This document shows, in pieces, positions 9,509 through 19,002 of a stretch of 64,000 nt of DNA. The translations under genes and the position numbers were made by a program. Where the stretch lies: NCBI RefSeq assembly GCF_913773635.1, contig NZ_CAJYGQ010000006.1, positions 310,001 to 374,000 on the forward strand, in the 5' to 3' direction. Position 1 is the stretch's first letter, and each line of letters begins with the position of its first letter. The stretch is from an uncultured Mucilaginibacter sp. (GTDB taxonomy: Bacteria; Bacteroidota; Bacteroidia; Sphingobacteriales; Sphingobacteriaceae). Below the pieces are notes generated by a model, which was not told where the DNA came from, did no database searches, and saw only the letters and a list, made by a program, of their open reading frames with translations.

Positions 9509-12500
9509 ATGAGGATAGCTAAAGTATTTAGTTTATTACTATTATTTACATTTCTACATAATGTAAAAGCACAGGTATGGGTAAATCAACACGATGGCGC
9601 CTTTGATCCGCATAACTTTTCATTGCGCACTTACACAACACATGATGGCCTGCCTTCAAAAAGTACCACTGCCGCGCTTCGTGATAAGAATGGTTTGATG
9701 TGGATTGGTACTGAAAACGGACTTTGTAAGTTTGATGGTTATACGTTTAAAGCTTATGTAAACATACCCGGAGATAGTACATCAATTACCAGTAACTATA
9801 TTAACGCGCTGGTAGAAGATAAAGCCGGACGTATTTGGGTAGGAACTATGGATGGGTTGAATATTTTTGACCCTAAGACGGAAAGATTTACACGGTTTTA
9901 TCATAAGTTTAATCAACCTAACTCTTTAAGCAATAATAAGATATGGTCATTGTTGTGTGGCAGATCCGGGCAGGTGTGGGTAGGGACCGATAACGGCTTC
10001 AACCGTTTTATTAATGCAGATAAAGGCTTTGACGTTTATTTACCCAACCAGAGGGACAAGTTTGCGCTTAAGGGTAAATCAATAAATTCTATCATCGAAG
10101 ACAAATTGGGTGATTTATGGCTTGGGAGCTGGAGCAGTGGACTAGCTAAATTCAATAAGAAATCGCACAAGTTCATTAATTATGAGCAACCACATTTGAG
10201 CGGCCAAAAAAACCCAAATGACGTATGGAATCTGTACTACGGCGTAGACGGACAAATATGGATAGCAACCTATTGGAAAGGACTATTTGCTTTTAATCCT
10301 TCAACCGAAAAGTTTATATCATTGAAATGCCCTGATGGGGCCAATACCTCTGTATTTAGTGTTGTACAAAAAGATTCAAATACATTACTGGTTGGTGGTA
10401 ACGCAGGCTTTTATTGGGTTGATACGCGTACAAACAGTTGGCAAAAATTACCAGACTTAATTAATAATGCCAGCGGAGAAGTTTATGACGATAAACATGG
10501 TATAATATGGCTGTGCTCAATTAATGGACTTACACAAATTGACTACAAAGAATACAAATTTGGCTGGCTACCGCTTAACCTTAAGCCAAGAGAGGTGAAA
10601 AGTATGTTGGTAGATGGTAGAAAGATCTGGCTGTCCACAAACAACGGATTGTTTAAGTATGATTTCGCTACTGGTGCTAAACAAGCGTTTTATCATAACA
10701 ATGGATCAAAGAGTTTAAGCAGCAATGAGTTAAGTAAGCTTTATAAAGATGCGGACGGCAACTTATGGATAGCAACTGAAAACGGTTTTGATAAGTATGA
10801 TGAAAGGAGTAACACTTTCCAGCATCACTTCCATCATTCGGCTTTATCAAGTCTATATAATGAAGACGTTTTTAGAGATATTCTGGAGATTAAACCGGGT
10901 GTATTTATGCTGGCAACTGATGCCGGCCTAAAGGTTTTTGATAGCAATGCTAATACGTTTGAACACTATTACAGTGACGATAAAAATCCGGGCTCTATAA
11001 ATAATAATCATTTATACAGCTTACTAAAAGATGCCGACGGCATGATTTGGATAGGCACCTACGGCAGCGGTTTAAATCGCTTCAATACAGTAACCAAACG
11101 CTTTACTGCCTATACATTTAACGATAAGGTTACAGGTAGTTTGAGTAATAACATTGTCCGCAGCATCTTTCTCGATTCGCGTAAAAATCTGTGGGTTTGC
11201 ACTTCTGATGGTTTAAACAAGTTTAATCGCCAAACTAACAGTTTTGAAACCTACTCAAAAAAGGATGGCTTTTCGAGCAATGTATTCATCAATATAATTG
11301 AAGATAGTCAAGGCAATTTATGGGTAAACACCGAAACCGGTGTATCGAGATTTAACCCTAATAATTTACAGGTAAAAAACTTTGACGAATCAGATGGGGT
11401 GTATGCAAACAGCGTTATTGCCAAGTCACAAACAGGCGACATTTATCTTGCAGGTACAACCGGCATTGTACACATAGATCCTGCAAGGATAAAACATAAT
11501 AAAGAAGTTGCACCCGTTTACTTCACCGACTTTCAAATATTCAATAAATCCATAGTTCCCGGAGTAAATTCACCGCTTAAGGTAGGTATTGGTTCAGCAT
11601 CAAACATTACACTAAAACATAGGCAAAATATGTTTTCCATAACGTTTGTAGCTTTAAATTATACTCACTCCGAGCGAAATAGCTATGCTTACAAATTGGA
11701 AGGATTTGACAGGAAATGGAACTACGTAGGTAGCCAGCGAAAGGCTACATACACAAACTTAAATCCGGGTAAGTATGTTTTTAGGGTTATTGCTGCTAAT
11801 AATGATGGTGTTTGGAATAAAGAAGGGCGTACTATAAGCATCACTATTTTGCCTCCGTGGTATCAAACCTGGTGGGCTTATTTGCTATACTGCTTTGGCT
11901 TGGGCTTTGTAGTGTATGGGTATATTGTATATCGTGATAAACAGGCGAAATTAAAATATGAAGTTAAGGTTGCTCACTTACAAAGTGAAAGCGAGAAGAA
12001 GCTGAACGAAAAAAAGCTTTCTTTTTTTACTAACATATCGCATGAGTTTAGGACGCCTTTAACATTGATAATCAACCCAGTAAAAGAATTGCTTTACAAG
12101 GACGATAAAAATGTAGATACTACAAATTTAAACATTGTTTACAGGAACGCACGCAGACTGTTAAGTTTGGTTGATCAGCTCTTGCTTTTTAGAAAGGCTG
12201 ATGCTGAAATAGATAATTTAAAAATTGTAAAGCTTAATCTTGTCTCACTTAGTAAAGAAGTTTACTTATGTTTTACTCACCAGGCACGGGTAAAAAGCAT
12301 CACTTACAATTTCAACTCCGCAAGTGACCATTTAACTATTTACGCTGATAGGGAAAAAACAGAGATTGCACTTTTTAACTTACTTTCAAATGCTTTTAAA
12401 TTTACGCCTGATGGTGGTATCATAACCTTTGAGGTAAGTGATAACGATGAAAACGCTTTAATACGAGTTCAAGATAGCGGGTGCGGAATATCACCAGGCA

Positions 12501-13645
12501 TTGGCGATAAGCTATTCAATAAGTTCTATCAGGACACCAGCAGCGGTGCTTCACTTAAGGGCGGATTTGGTATTGGGCTTTTTTTAGTTAAAAGCTTTAT
12601 CAACGCAATGAGGGGTAAGATTAACTATGAAAGTGTAGAAGGAGAAGGCACAACTTTCAATATCGAACTTCCAAAAGGCCTTGAATATGCGCTTTTGTCA
12701 AATATTCAGGATGATGGCAATTCAGAATCTGTTTTGTTGAAAGAATTGATAGAGGATGAAATTACCGCTAATGCAGTTGTTGATGCTGCAAATGATGAGG
12801 TTTTATTTGATGATCCGCTTACATCCGAAACAAAAACTTTGTTAATTATTGATGATAATCATGATGTTAGAGAATATTTGAAGCAGATATTCAAGCTTGA
12901 ATTTACGCTTTACGAAGCATCAAACGGAGAACATGGATTTGAGATGATTAACGAGTACCTGCCCGACATAGTCATCAGCGATGTAATGATGCAAGGAATG
13001 AGTGGCATAGAGCTTTGTAATCTTGTAAAAGAATGCGAAGCTACATCGCATATTCCTGTTATTTTATTAACGGCTAGTTCATCACCCGAAATTAAATTGA
13101 AGGGACTCGAAGGCGGGGCGGATGATTACATCAGTAAACCATTTGATAAAGAAATACTTAAAGCCAGGGTAGCGGGCATTCTTAAAAGCAAAAATAACCT
13201 TCAAAAGTATTTTTATAATGCGGTTACGCTAAATGCAAGTGATCTTAAAATATCTTCTGAATACAAGGACTTCTTAAATTCATGTATCCGTATAGTTGAA
13301 AAGCACATAACAGACCCTGACTTTAATATTCAGGTATTGGCTGCGGAAATTGGCATGTCGCGCTCTAAGCTATACAATAAAATCAAGTCAATATCAGGGC
13401 AGTCGTCCAATAGCTTTATTCGTTTTATACGGTTACGTAAGGCCGCTGAGATTTTCATCAATTCAGATCATACCATACTGCAAACTTCCTACATGGTAGG
13501 TATACGAGATCCAAGGTACTTCAGGGAACAATTTTGCAAACAGTTCAACATGAATCCCTCGCAATACATTAAAAAGTTCCGCAAGCCTTTCAGCAACAAT
13601 TTGCATCTTAGTCCGGCGATGATTAAGGCCCATAAAGGCAAATAA
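9509..13645 (+). CDS. Hybrid two-component system regulator (HTCS) of a polysaccharide locus
   Basis: This 1378-residue protein joins sensor, kinase, receiver and DNA-binding parts. A signal peptide (about 1-21) leads to a periplasmic sensor with a dozen or so Reg_prop beta-propeller motifs (recurrent D-x-x-G-x-I/L-W-V/I-G) up to about 660, then a YYY domain (about 690-770) and one membrane segment (about 786-806). HisKA has His845 in SHEFRTPLTLI; the HATPase domain follows. The receiver domain has phosphoacceptor Asp1158 (VISDVMM). The C-terminal AraC-type HTH spans about 1270-1370. Such HTCS proteins bind glycan fragments in the periplasm and activate neighbouring susC/susD operons; this one sits directly upstream of such an operon, so it most likely controls it. 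Confidence 0.93.
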   Translation: MRIAKVFSLLLLFTFLHNVKAQVWVNQHDGAFDPHNFSLRTYTTHDGLPSKSTTAALRDKNGLMWIGTENGLCKFDGYTFKAYVNIPGDSTSITSNYINALVEDKAGRIWVGTMDGLNIFDPKTERFTRFYHKFNQPNSLSNNKIWSLLCGRSGQVWVGTDNGFNRFINADKGFDVYLPNQRDKFALKGKSINSIIEDKLGDLWLGSWSSGLAKFNKKSHKFINYEQPHLSGQKNPNDVWNLYYGVDGQIWIATYWKGLFAFNPSTEKFISLKCPDGANTSVFSVVQKDSNTLLVGGNAGFYWVDTRTNSWQKLPDLINNASGEVYDDKHGIIWLCSINGLTQIDYKEYKFGWLPLNLKPREVKSMLVDGRKIWLSTNNGLFKYDFATGAKQAFYHNNGSKSLSSNELSKLYKDADGNLWIATENGFDKYDERSNTFQHHFHHSALSSLYNEDVFRDILEIKPGVFMLATDAGLKVFDSNANTFEHYYSDDKNPGSINNNHLYSLLKDADGMIWIGTYGSGLNRFNTVTKRFTAYTFNDKVTGSLSNNIVRSIFLDSRKNLWVCTSDGLNKFNRQTNSFETYSKKDGFSSNVFINIIEDSQGNLWVNTETGVSRFNPNNLQVKNFDESDGVYANSVIAKSQTGDIYLAGTTGIVHIDPARIKHNKEVAPVYFTDFQIFNKSIVPGVNSPLKVGIGSASNITLKHRQNMFSITFVALNYTHSERNSYAYKLEGFDRKWNYVGSQRKATYTNLNPGKYVFRVIAANNDGVWNKEGRTISITILPPWYQTWWAYLLYCFGLGFVVYGYIVYRDKQAKLKYEVKVAHLQSESEKKLNEKKLSFFTNISHEFRTPLTLIINPVKELLYKDDKNVDTTNLNIVYRNARRLLSLVDQLLLFRKADAEIDNLKIVKLNLVSLSKEVYLCFTHQARVKSITYNFNSASDHLTIYADREKTEIALFNLLSNAFKFTPDGGIITFEVSDNDENALIRVQDSGCGISPGIGDKLFNKFYQDTSSGASLKGGFGIGLFLVKSFINAMRGKINYESVEGEGTTFNIELPKGLEYALLSNIQDDGNSESVLLKELIEDEITANAVVDAANDEVLFDDPLTSETKTLLIIDDNHDVREYLKQIFKLEFTLYEASNGEHGFEMINEYLPDIVISDVMMQGMSGIELCNLVKECEATSHIPVILLTASSSPEIKLKGLEGGADDYISKPFDKEILKARVAGILKSKNNLQKYFYNAVTLNASDLKISSEYKDFLNSCIRIVEKHITDPDFNIQVLAAEIGMSRSKLYNKIKSISGQSSNSFIRFIRLRKAAEIFINSDHTILQTSYMVGIRDPRYFREQFCKQFNMNPSQYIKKFRKPFSNNLHLSPAMIKAHKGK

Positions 13646-14027
13646 GTCCGTTACTTATCATCTTGACTTTCTCGCGTTTGCTTGAAGTCGCAATCACACT
13701 CACTTTATTAATTGCATTTCAATTCAGGAACGAAAAAGTTCGTGGGAGGCAATTCATGAGCTTAATTCGCTTTGTCCTCATCGGGCTGTTCTTACATCAG
13801 TCGCTCTAACAATTTACAGTTAAAAAACTGCTTCACCTTTAGATATAAGCAGTTTTTTAACTGTTTACCCACCTAAATTTAACCGTTTACCACTCATGCT
13901 CATGCCGGTTTTTTTGTCAATTTAGCCTCCGAAACCAATTGTATTTCCGGCTTACTGCACTCACTATTTCTCCAATAGTAGTGTGCGTTTCCTGAAGAAT
14001 TTCAAACCAATTAAACATTATTAAATT
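13646..14027. other. Intergenic control region between HTCS and susC genes
   Basis: This stretch of 382 bp holds a perfect 18-bp inverted repeat (13816-13864, listed separately), a 17-codon frame at 13756-13809 preceded by GGGAGG, and, close to susC, a short dyad ACTATT-5 nt-AATAGT (13973-13978 and 13984-13989) that could be part of a regulator site. I see no exact TAnnTTTG box here. No conserved gene is visible. Confidence 0.45.
13816..13864. terminator. Perfect 18-bp inverted repeat, probable terminator of the HTCS gene
   Basis: The arms 13816-13833 and 13847-13864 are exact reverse complements, separated by a 13-nt loop. Runs of A and T lie inside the arms, so a T tract follows the GC-containing core in either direction. 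It lies about 170 bp after the HTCS stop, rather far for a simple terminator, and about 160 bp before susC. Confidence 0.6.
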
Positions 14028-17000
14028 ATGAACAAACTTCTACGGATTAATTGTTCTCCGTTATGGTATGGTTCCGGCGTAACCTCGGTTTTTAACAAAG
14101 CCATGATTGCCGGACTATTGATCACAACACCGTTTGCGGCCAATGCGCGCATTACAAATGCACCGCATAAATCATCGGCGGTAAGATTGGTTAAGCAAGA
14201 CACGCCTATATCAGGTAGGGTGCTTGACGAAAAAGGGGAGCCCCTTGCGGGCCTCAGTGTAACCATAAAAGGTACAACCAGCGGCACCATTACCGATGTT
14301 AATGGTAAGTACAAAATCAACGTGAAAGACAAGAATGCCACGTTGATATTCACATTTACCGGTTATGACCCGCAAGAGGTTATAGTTGGTGACCGGTCGG
14401 TTATTGATATACGCATGTCGGTATCGGCAAAGTCACTGAATGATGTGGTGGTGGTGGGTTATAACAGCCAAAAAAGAGCAACGTTAACAGGATCGGTATC
14501 TGATGTAAAAGGTGCTGAAATTGTTAAAAGTCCGCAGCCAAACGTGTCGAACTCTTTAGCTGGTCGTTTTTCAGGTGTTATTGCCAACAACCGCTCAGGT
14601 GAGCCGGGCTACGATGGCTCAAGCATAACCATCCGCGGTTTAGCTACCACTAACGACAATTCTGTACTGGTAGTTGTAGATGGCATTCCAGGGCAAATTG
14701 GAGGTCTTGAACGTCTTGATCCAAATGATATTGAAAGTATTTCGGTATTAAAAGATGCCTCGGCTGCAATTTACGGTAACCGTGCTGCTAACGGTGTGAT
14801 TTTGGTTACTACCAAACGCGGTAAAACCGGTAAGCCAAGTATCAGCTATACATTCAATCAGGGTTTTAGTCAGCCAACTCGCTTGCCACAAATGGCAGAT
14901 GCAGCCACCTATGCACAATTGGTTAACGAAATGCTTTATAACAGCAATGCTCAAGGTGGCTTAAACCAGCGTTATAGTACCGCACAAATTGAAACCTTCC
15001 GTAACGGGTCTGACCCATTGAACTACCCGAATACTGATTGGATAGATGCTACCCTAAAAAAAGTGGCACTTCAAAATCAGCAAAGCTTATCAGTCAACGG
15101 AGGTAATGAAGATGTTAAGTATTACGTATCATTAGGTACTATATACCAGGATAATCTTTATAAGAACGGCGTTACCAAGTATAAGCAATACAACTTCCGT
15201 TCAAACATTGATGCCAACATAACTAAACGCTTTAAGGTAAGTGTATTGTTATCGGGCAGGCAGGAAGACAGGCAATACCCAACAACCGGAGGCGGCGGTA
15301 TTTTCAGGTCTATATATCGTGCCAACCCAACTGTTGCCCCTTACTATCCTAACGGTTTGCCAACCATAGGTATTGAAGGCGAGAATCCTGCTTTGCAGGT
15401 AACCGATATAGGTGGCGTAAACCGTAACCCAATACATGTATTTAACGGAATATTGAAAGCCAACTATCTAATTCCGGGTGTTGAAGGACTATCTGTTGAT
15501 GGTTTCTTTTCGGTAGATCGTGCTTTTAACTTCTCTAAGAACTTCTCAAAACCATATAACGTTTACAATTATATTGCGAGTACAAACGTTTATGAGCCAA
15601 GGCTGTATGGTGGCTTCAATGGTCGTCCGCAGCTTTTCGAATCGCAGATGAACGATGTACAGCTAACATCAAATGCTAAGCTGAATTATGCACGTAAGTT
15701 TGGCAAGCATGACATTTATGCGTTCGTGGGTTATGAGCAAAGTTCAAACCGTAGAGAATACTTTGATGCAACCCGTAGGAACTTCCTGTCATCTGATTTG
15801 CCCGAACTCGGACAAGGCGGTGCACTACCAACAGATGCTTTAAATTCTGGTTACAGCACAAATTTTACCCGCCGAAGTGTAATTAGTAAAATTGCTTATA
15901 ACTACAATGAGAAGTACATGCTTGAAGCACAATTCAGGGCTGACGGAACTTCTAACTTTCCTTCTGATAAAAGGTGGGGATATTTTCCATCAGTATCGGG
16001 TGCATGGCGTATTTCAAAAGAGGATTGGTTTGCAAACAATGTTAAATTCTTTGATGATTTGAAAATACGCGCCTCATATGGTTCTTTAGGTAATGATAAA
16101 ATTAGACAGTTTCAATACTTTGACAACTTCACTATTGTACGCAACGGTTTTGTGAGCGGAACGTCAATCCAGCCTAACCTTAACCTCATAAAATTAGGTA
16201 ATGCTAACATTACGTGGGAAGTTGCCAAGAAATTGGATATAGGTTTGAATGCTGTTTTTCTTAAAAACTTCAGCATAGAGGCAATTTACTTCAACCAGGA
16301 CAGAGAGAAAATTCTGATGCCTCGTAGCGGTTCAGTTCCTGCTGTAACAGGTATTGTTGATCCTTACAGTGGTGATAAATTACGACCGGATGAGAATATT
16401 GGAAAAGTAAACAGCAAAGGTTTTGAAGCTACATTGGGATACAACCATACAGGTAAAGAATTTACCTGGGGACTTTCAGGTAACGTAACTTATGCTAAAA
16501 GCACAGGAATATTTTTAGATGATGCGCCGGGCCTGTTACCATATCAAACTGTAACTGGTAATTCATTGAACACTCCGTTATTGTACCGCAGCTTAGGACT
16601 TTTCAGAAGTGCTGAAGAGCTTGCTGCTTACCCTCACGTTGTTGGCACCAAAGTAGGCGATTTAAAACTGGAAGATTTTAACCAGGATGGAGTTATTGAT
16701 GACAGAGACAGAGTAAGAAACATATATGGTAACGTACCACGCATTACTTACGGCTTTACATTAAACGCAGCTTACAAAAACTTTGATTTGTCGGCATTGA
16801 TTGCGGGTCAGGCCCAGGTTGCACAGTACGTACTGCCTGAGTCAGGAACCATAGGTAACTTCTATAAATCATGGGCTGATAACCGTTTTGGGCCAAATAC
16901 ACCGAATGGTACCTTCCCATTAGTTACTGAAAGATCGTCAAGTTCAATAAGCGGCCAATATGCAAGCACTTTCTGGTTAAATGATGCATCATTCCTACGT

Positions 17001-17204
17001 TTAAAAAACATACAGATTGGCTACAACGTTGACGCGGCATTTTTATCAAAAATAAAGGTGTCAAACCTAAGAGTTTACTTTAGTGCATTTAACTTATTCA
17101 CCATAACAAAGGTTAAAGATTACGATCCGGAAGGCGATAGCGGAAGCGGTCAGTTTTATCCGCAGCAAAAAATATTTAACCTGGGTGTAAACCTTAAATT
17201 TTAA
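14028..17204 (+). CDS. SusC/RagA-type TonB-linked outer-membrane protein
   Basis: This 1058-residue protein has an N-terminal signal sequence with a longish leader (hydrophobic part about 20-38), a carboxypeptidase-regulatory-like domain (about 55-135, from ISGRVLDEKGEPLAG), a TonB-box-like region and plug (NDVVVVGYNSQKRATLTGS, then GLATTNDNSVLVVVDGIPG), and a long 22-strand-type barrel ending in an aromatic C-terminal residue (NLGVNLKF). With the SusD partner encoded 5 bp downstream it should form the outer-membrane glycan importer driven by TonB. Length fits the family. The linked GH2 and GH35 genes suggest galactose-containing oligosaccharides as cargo. Confidence 0.95.
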   Translation: MNKLLRINCSPLWYGSGVTSVFNKAMIAGLLITTPFAANARITNAPHKSSAVRLVKQDTPISGRVLDEKGEPLAGLSVTIKGTTSGTITDVNGKYKINVKDKNATLIFTFTGYDPQEVIVGDRSVIDIRMSVSAKSLNDVVVVGYNSQKRATLTGSVSDVKGAEIVKSPQPNVSNSLAGRFSGVIANNRSGEPGYDGSSITIRGLATTNDNSVLVVVDGIPGQIGGLERLDPNDIESISVLKDASAAIYGNRAANGVILVTTKRGKTGKPSISYTFNQGFSQPTRLPQMADAATYAQLVNEMLYNSNAQGGLNQRYSTAQIETFRNGSDPLNYPNTDWIDATLKKVALQNQQSLSVNGGNEDVKYYVSLGTIYQDNLYKNGVTKYKQYNFRSNIDANITKRFKVSVLLSGRQEDRQYPTTGGGGIFRSIYRANPTVAPYYPNGLPTIGIEGENPALQVTDIGGVNRNPIHVFNGILKANYLIPGVEGLSVDGFFSVDRAFNFSKNFSKPYNVYNYIASTNVYEPRLYGGFNGRPQLFESQMNDVQLTSNAKLNYARKFGKHDIYAFVGYEQSSNRREYFDATRRNFLSSDLPELGQGGALPTDALNSGYSTNFTRRSVISKIAYNYNEKYMLEAQFRADGTSNFPSDKRWGYFPSVSGAWRISKEDWFANNVKFFDDLKIRASYGSLGNDKIRQFQYFDNFTIVRNGFVSGTSIQPNLNLIKLGNANITWEVAKKLDIGLNAVFLKNFSIEAIYFNQDREKILMPRSGSVPAVTGIVDPYSGDKLRPDENIGKVNSKGFEATLGYNHTGKEFTWGLSGNVTYAKSTGIFLDDAPGLLPYQTVTGNSLNTPLLYRSLGLFRSAEELAAYPHVVGTKVGDLKLEDFNQDGVIDDRDRVRNIYGNVPRITYGFTLNAAYKNFDLSALIAGQAQVAQYVLPESGTIGNFYKSWADNRFGPNTPNGTFPLVTERSSSSISGQYASTFWLNDASFLRLKNIQIGYNVDAAFLSKIKVSNLRVYFSAFNLFTITKVKDYDPEGDSGSGQFYPQQKIFNLGVNLKF

Positions 17205-17209
17205 GCGTA

Positions 17210-18907
17210 ATGAAAATCAACAATAAAAAATACTGGAGTGCATTGGTTAGTGCCGTCCTGCTTTTTTCTGCCTGTAAAAAAAATTACTTAGATATTCAGC
17301 CAACCGACCGTATAGCCACATCGGCATTACAGTCAGATAGCTCGGTTTTTGAAGCATACGTAACAAACCGTTACATTGGTACACAGCTTACCAATAAAGA
17401 GGGTGATGGTACACCCCCGGGTTTTGGCCGTGGCTTTGAATACGCCATGTGGAGCTCACTTACCGATGAATCAATTTACAATAACGATGATGATACGTGG
17501 TTTATCCAGCGCGGACAGCTATCATCTGACAATTTAGGTATAGCCAATGTATTTTGGGGACGGAGTTACAGAGGTATACGCGAGTGCAATTTTGCGCTAA
17601 GCTTGTTACCTAACGTGCCAATGAGCGCTTTGCACCGTACCCGGTTAGAGGGCGAGCTGAAATTTGTGAGGGCTTTCCGTTATTTTGACCTTATTCGTAA
17701 TTATGGCGGGATAGTGCTTATGGGCGACCGCGTTACACAATTAGGAGAAGATTTTCAAGATCCTGCGTTGTTTAAGCGCTCAACTATTAAAGAATCAATT
17801 GATTACGTAGTAGCGCAGTTAGATGACGCGGCTGCAAAGCTTCCTTTAAATAACGACGGAAGCTGGATTCTGGGCCGCGCAACTAAGGGTGCAGTGTTGG
17901 CATTAAAATCACGTTTGTTGCTTTATGCAGCAAGTCCGTTGTATGCTTCCGGAACATGGGAAGCAGCTGCAACTGCGGCACAGGCCGTAATTGGCTTAAA
18001 TAAGTATAGCTTATATTCAGGCGGATATGCCAATATGTTTACTGCTAGTGAAACATCAGAAACAATTTTCGCTAGGTATTACACCCGCGAGGCTGGTCAC
18101 GTGCATTTAGAAATTGCAAACGGACCCAACGGTTACGGCGGATGGGCTGGTAACTCTCCGTTGCAAAACCTGGTTGATGACTATGAAATGAGCAACGGTA
18201 AGGCTATTACCGATCCTACATCTGGCTATAATGTTAATACACCGTACGCAAACCGCGACCCAAGATTTGCTGCAACCATTTTATATAACGGAGCTCAATA
18301 CCGTGGCCGTGCCGTGGAAACATTTATACCGGGTGGAAGAGACAGCAGGGATGGAAGTGAAAACTGGAACACGTCAAAAACAGGTTATTACCTGCGCAAG
18401 TTCATTAACGAAGAGTATCCTATCCAAAACCCTTGGGGTAATGCCGGTTTCCAAACCTGGACATACTTCCGCTTGTCTGAAATACTGTTAAATTTTGCAG
18501 AGGCTGCTAATGAAGCTTACGGACCGGATGTTGTTCCTGCCGGCGCTACCTATTCTGCACGCACGGCCGTTAACGCTATCAGGTCTCGTCAGGGTGTGAA
18601 TATGCCTGCACTTGCAAACGTAGCATCTAAAGATCAAATGCGCGAGGCAATACGCCACGAGCGCCGCATTGAGCTTGCGTTTGAAGAGCATCGTTTTTAC
18701 GATGTACGCCGTTGGAAAATTGCAGATGTAACAGAGAATAAACCGGCCATGGGTATTACAGTTACTAAAACCGCAACCGGATTCACTTTTACTCCAAAAG
18801 TTGCGCTTGATGGAAGAAGCTTTCAGGCTAAACACTATTGGTTACCTATACCTCGTGCCGAAATTCAGGCATCAAACAATCAGCTTCGTCAAAACGAAGG
18901 TTATTAA
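17210..18907 (+). CDS. SusD/RagB-type surface glycan-binding lipoprotein
   Basis: This 565-residue protein has lipobox LLFSACKKN (Cys21) followed by YLDIQPTDR, the usual beginning of a mature SusD protein. Tetratricopeptide-like helices follow (LEGELKFVRAFRYFDLIRNYGG is typical), and the C-terminal RagB/SusD domain carries AIRHERRIELAFEEHRFYDVRRW, a hallmark near the end of the family. It caps the SusC barrel and binds the glycan at the cell surface. The gene starts 5 bp after susC, so the two are surely co-transcribed. Confidence 0.95.
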   Translation: MKINNKKYWSALVSAVLLFSACKKNYLDIQPTDRIATSALQSDSSVFEAYVTNRYIGTQLTNKEGDGTPPGFGRGFEYAMWSSLTDESIYNNDDDTWFIQRGQLSSDNLGIANVFWGRSYRGIRECNFALSLLPNVPMSALHRTRLEGELKFVRAFRYFDLIRNYGGIVLMGDRVTQLGEDFQDPALFKRSTIKESIDYVVAQLDDAAAKLPLNNDGSWILGRATKGAVLALKSRLLLYAASPLYASGTWEAAATAAQAVIGLNKYSLYSGGYANMFTASETSETIFARYYTREAGHVHLEIANGPNGYGGWAGNSPLQNLVDDYEMSNGKAITDPTSGYNVNTPYANRDPRFAATILYNGAQYRGRAVETFIPGGRDSRDGSENWNTSKTGYYLRKFINEEYPIQNPWGNAGFQTWTYFRLSEILLNFAEAANEAYGPDVVPAGATYSARTAVNAIRSRQGVNMPALANVASKDQMREAIRHERRIELAFEEHRFYDVRRWKIADVTENKPAMGITVTKTATGFTFTPKVALDGRSFQAKHYWLPIPRAEIQASNNQLRQNEGY

Positions 18908-18918
18908 TAATTAAGCAG

Positions 18919-18953
18919 CTAAAGCAGGGCGCAAAGGTCCTGCTTTAGTTTTT
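18919..18953 (+). terminator. Hairpin between susD and the GH2 gene, possible attenuating terminator
   Basis: A perfect 10-bp stem (18919-18928 with 18939-18948) encloses a 10-nt loop and leads into a five-T tail. It lies within the 95-bp gap inside an otherwise co-directional locus, so it may reduce rather than stop transcription into the enzyme genes. Confidence 0.6.
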
Positions 18954-19002
18954 AAATGGATAACGGGTCATTCGAAAATACACCCGTATAAATTCCTGCC
19001 AA

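Noticed and set aside
13756..13809. 17-codon frame with upstream GGGAGG between HTCS and susC
   Set aside because: Not listed as a gene because length is too short to judge and Bacteroidota rarely use Shine-Dalgarno sites; kept only as an observation.
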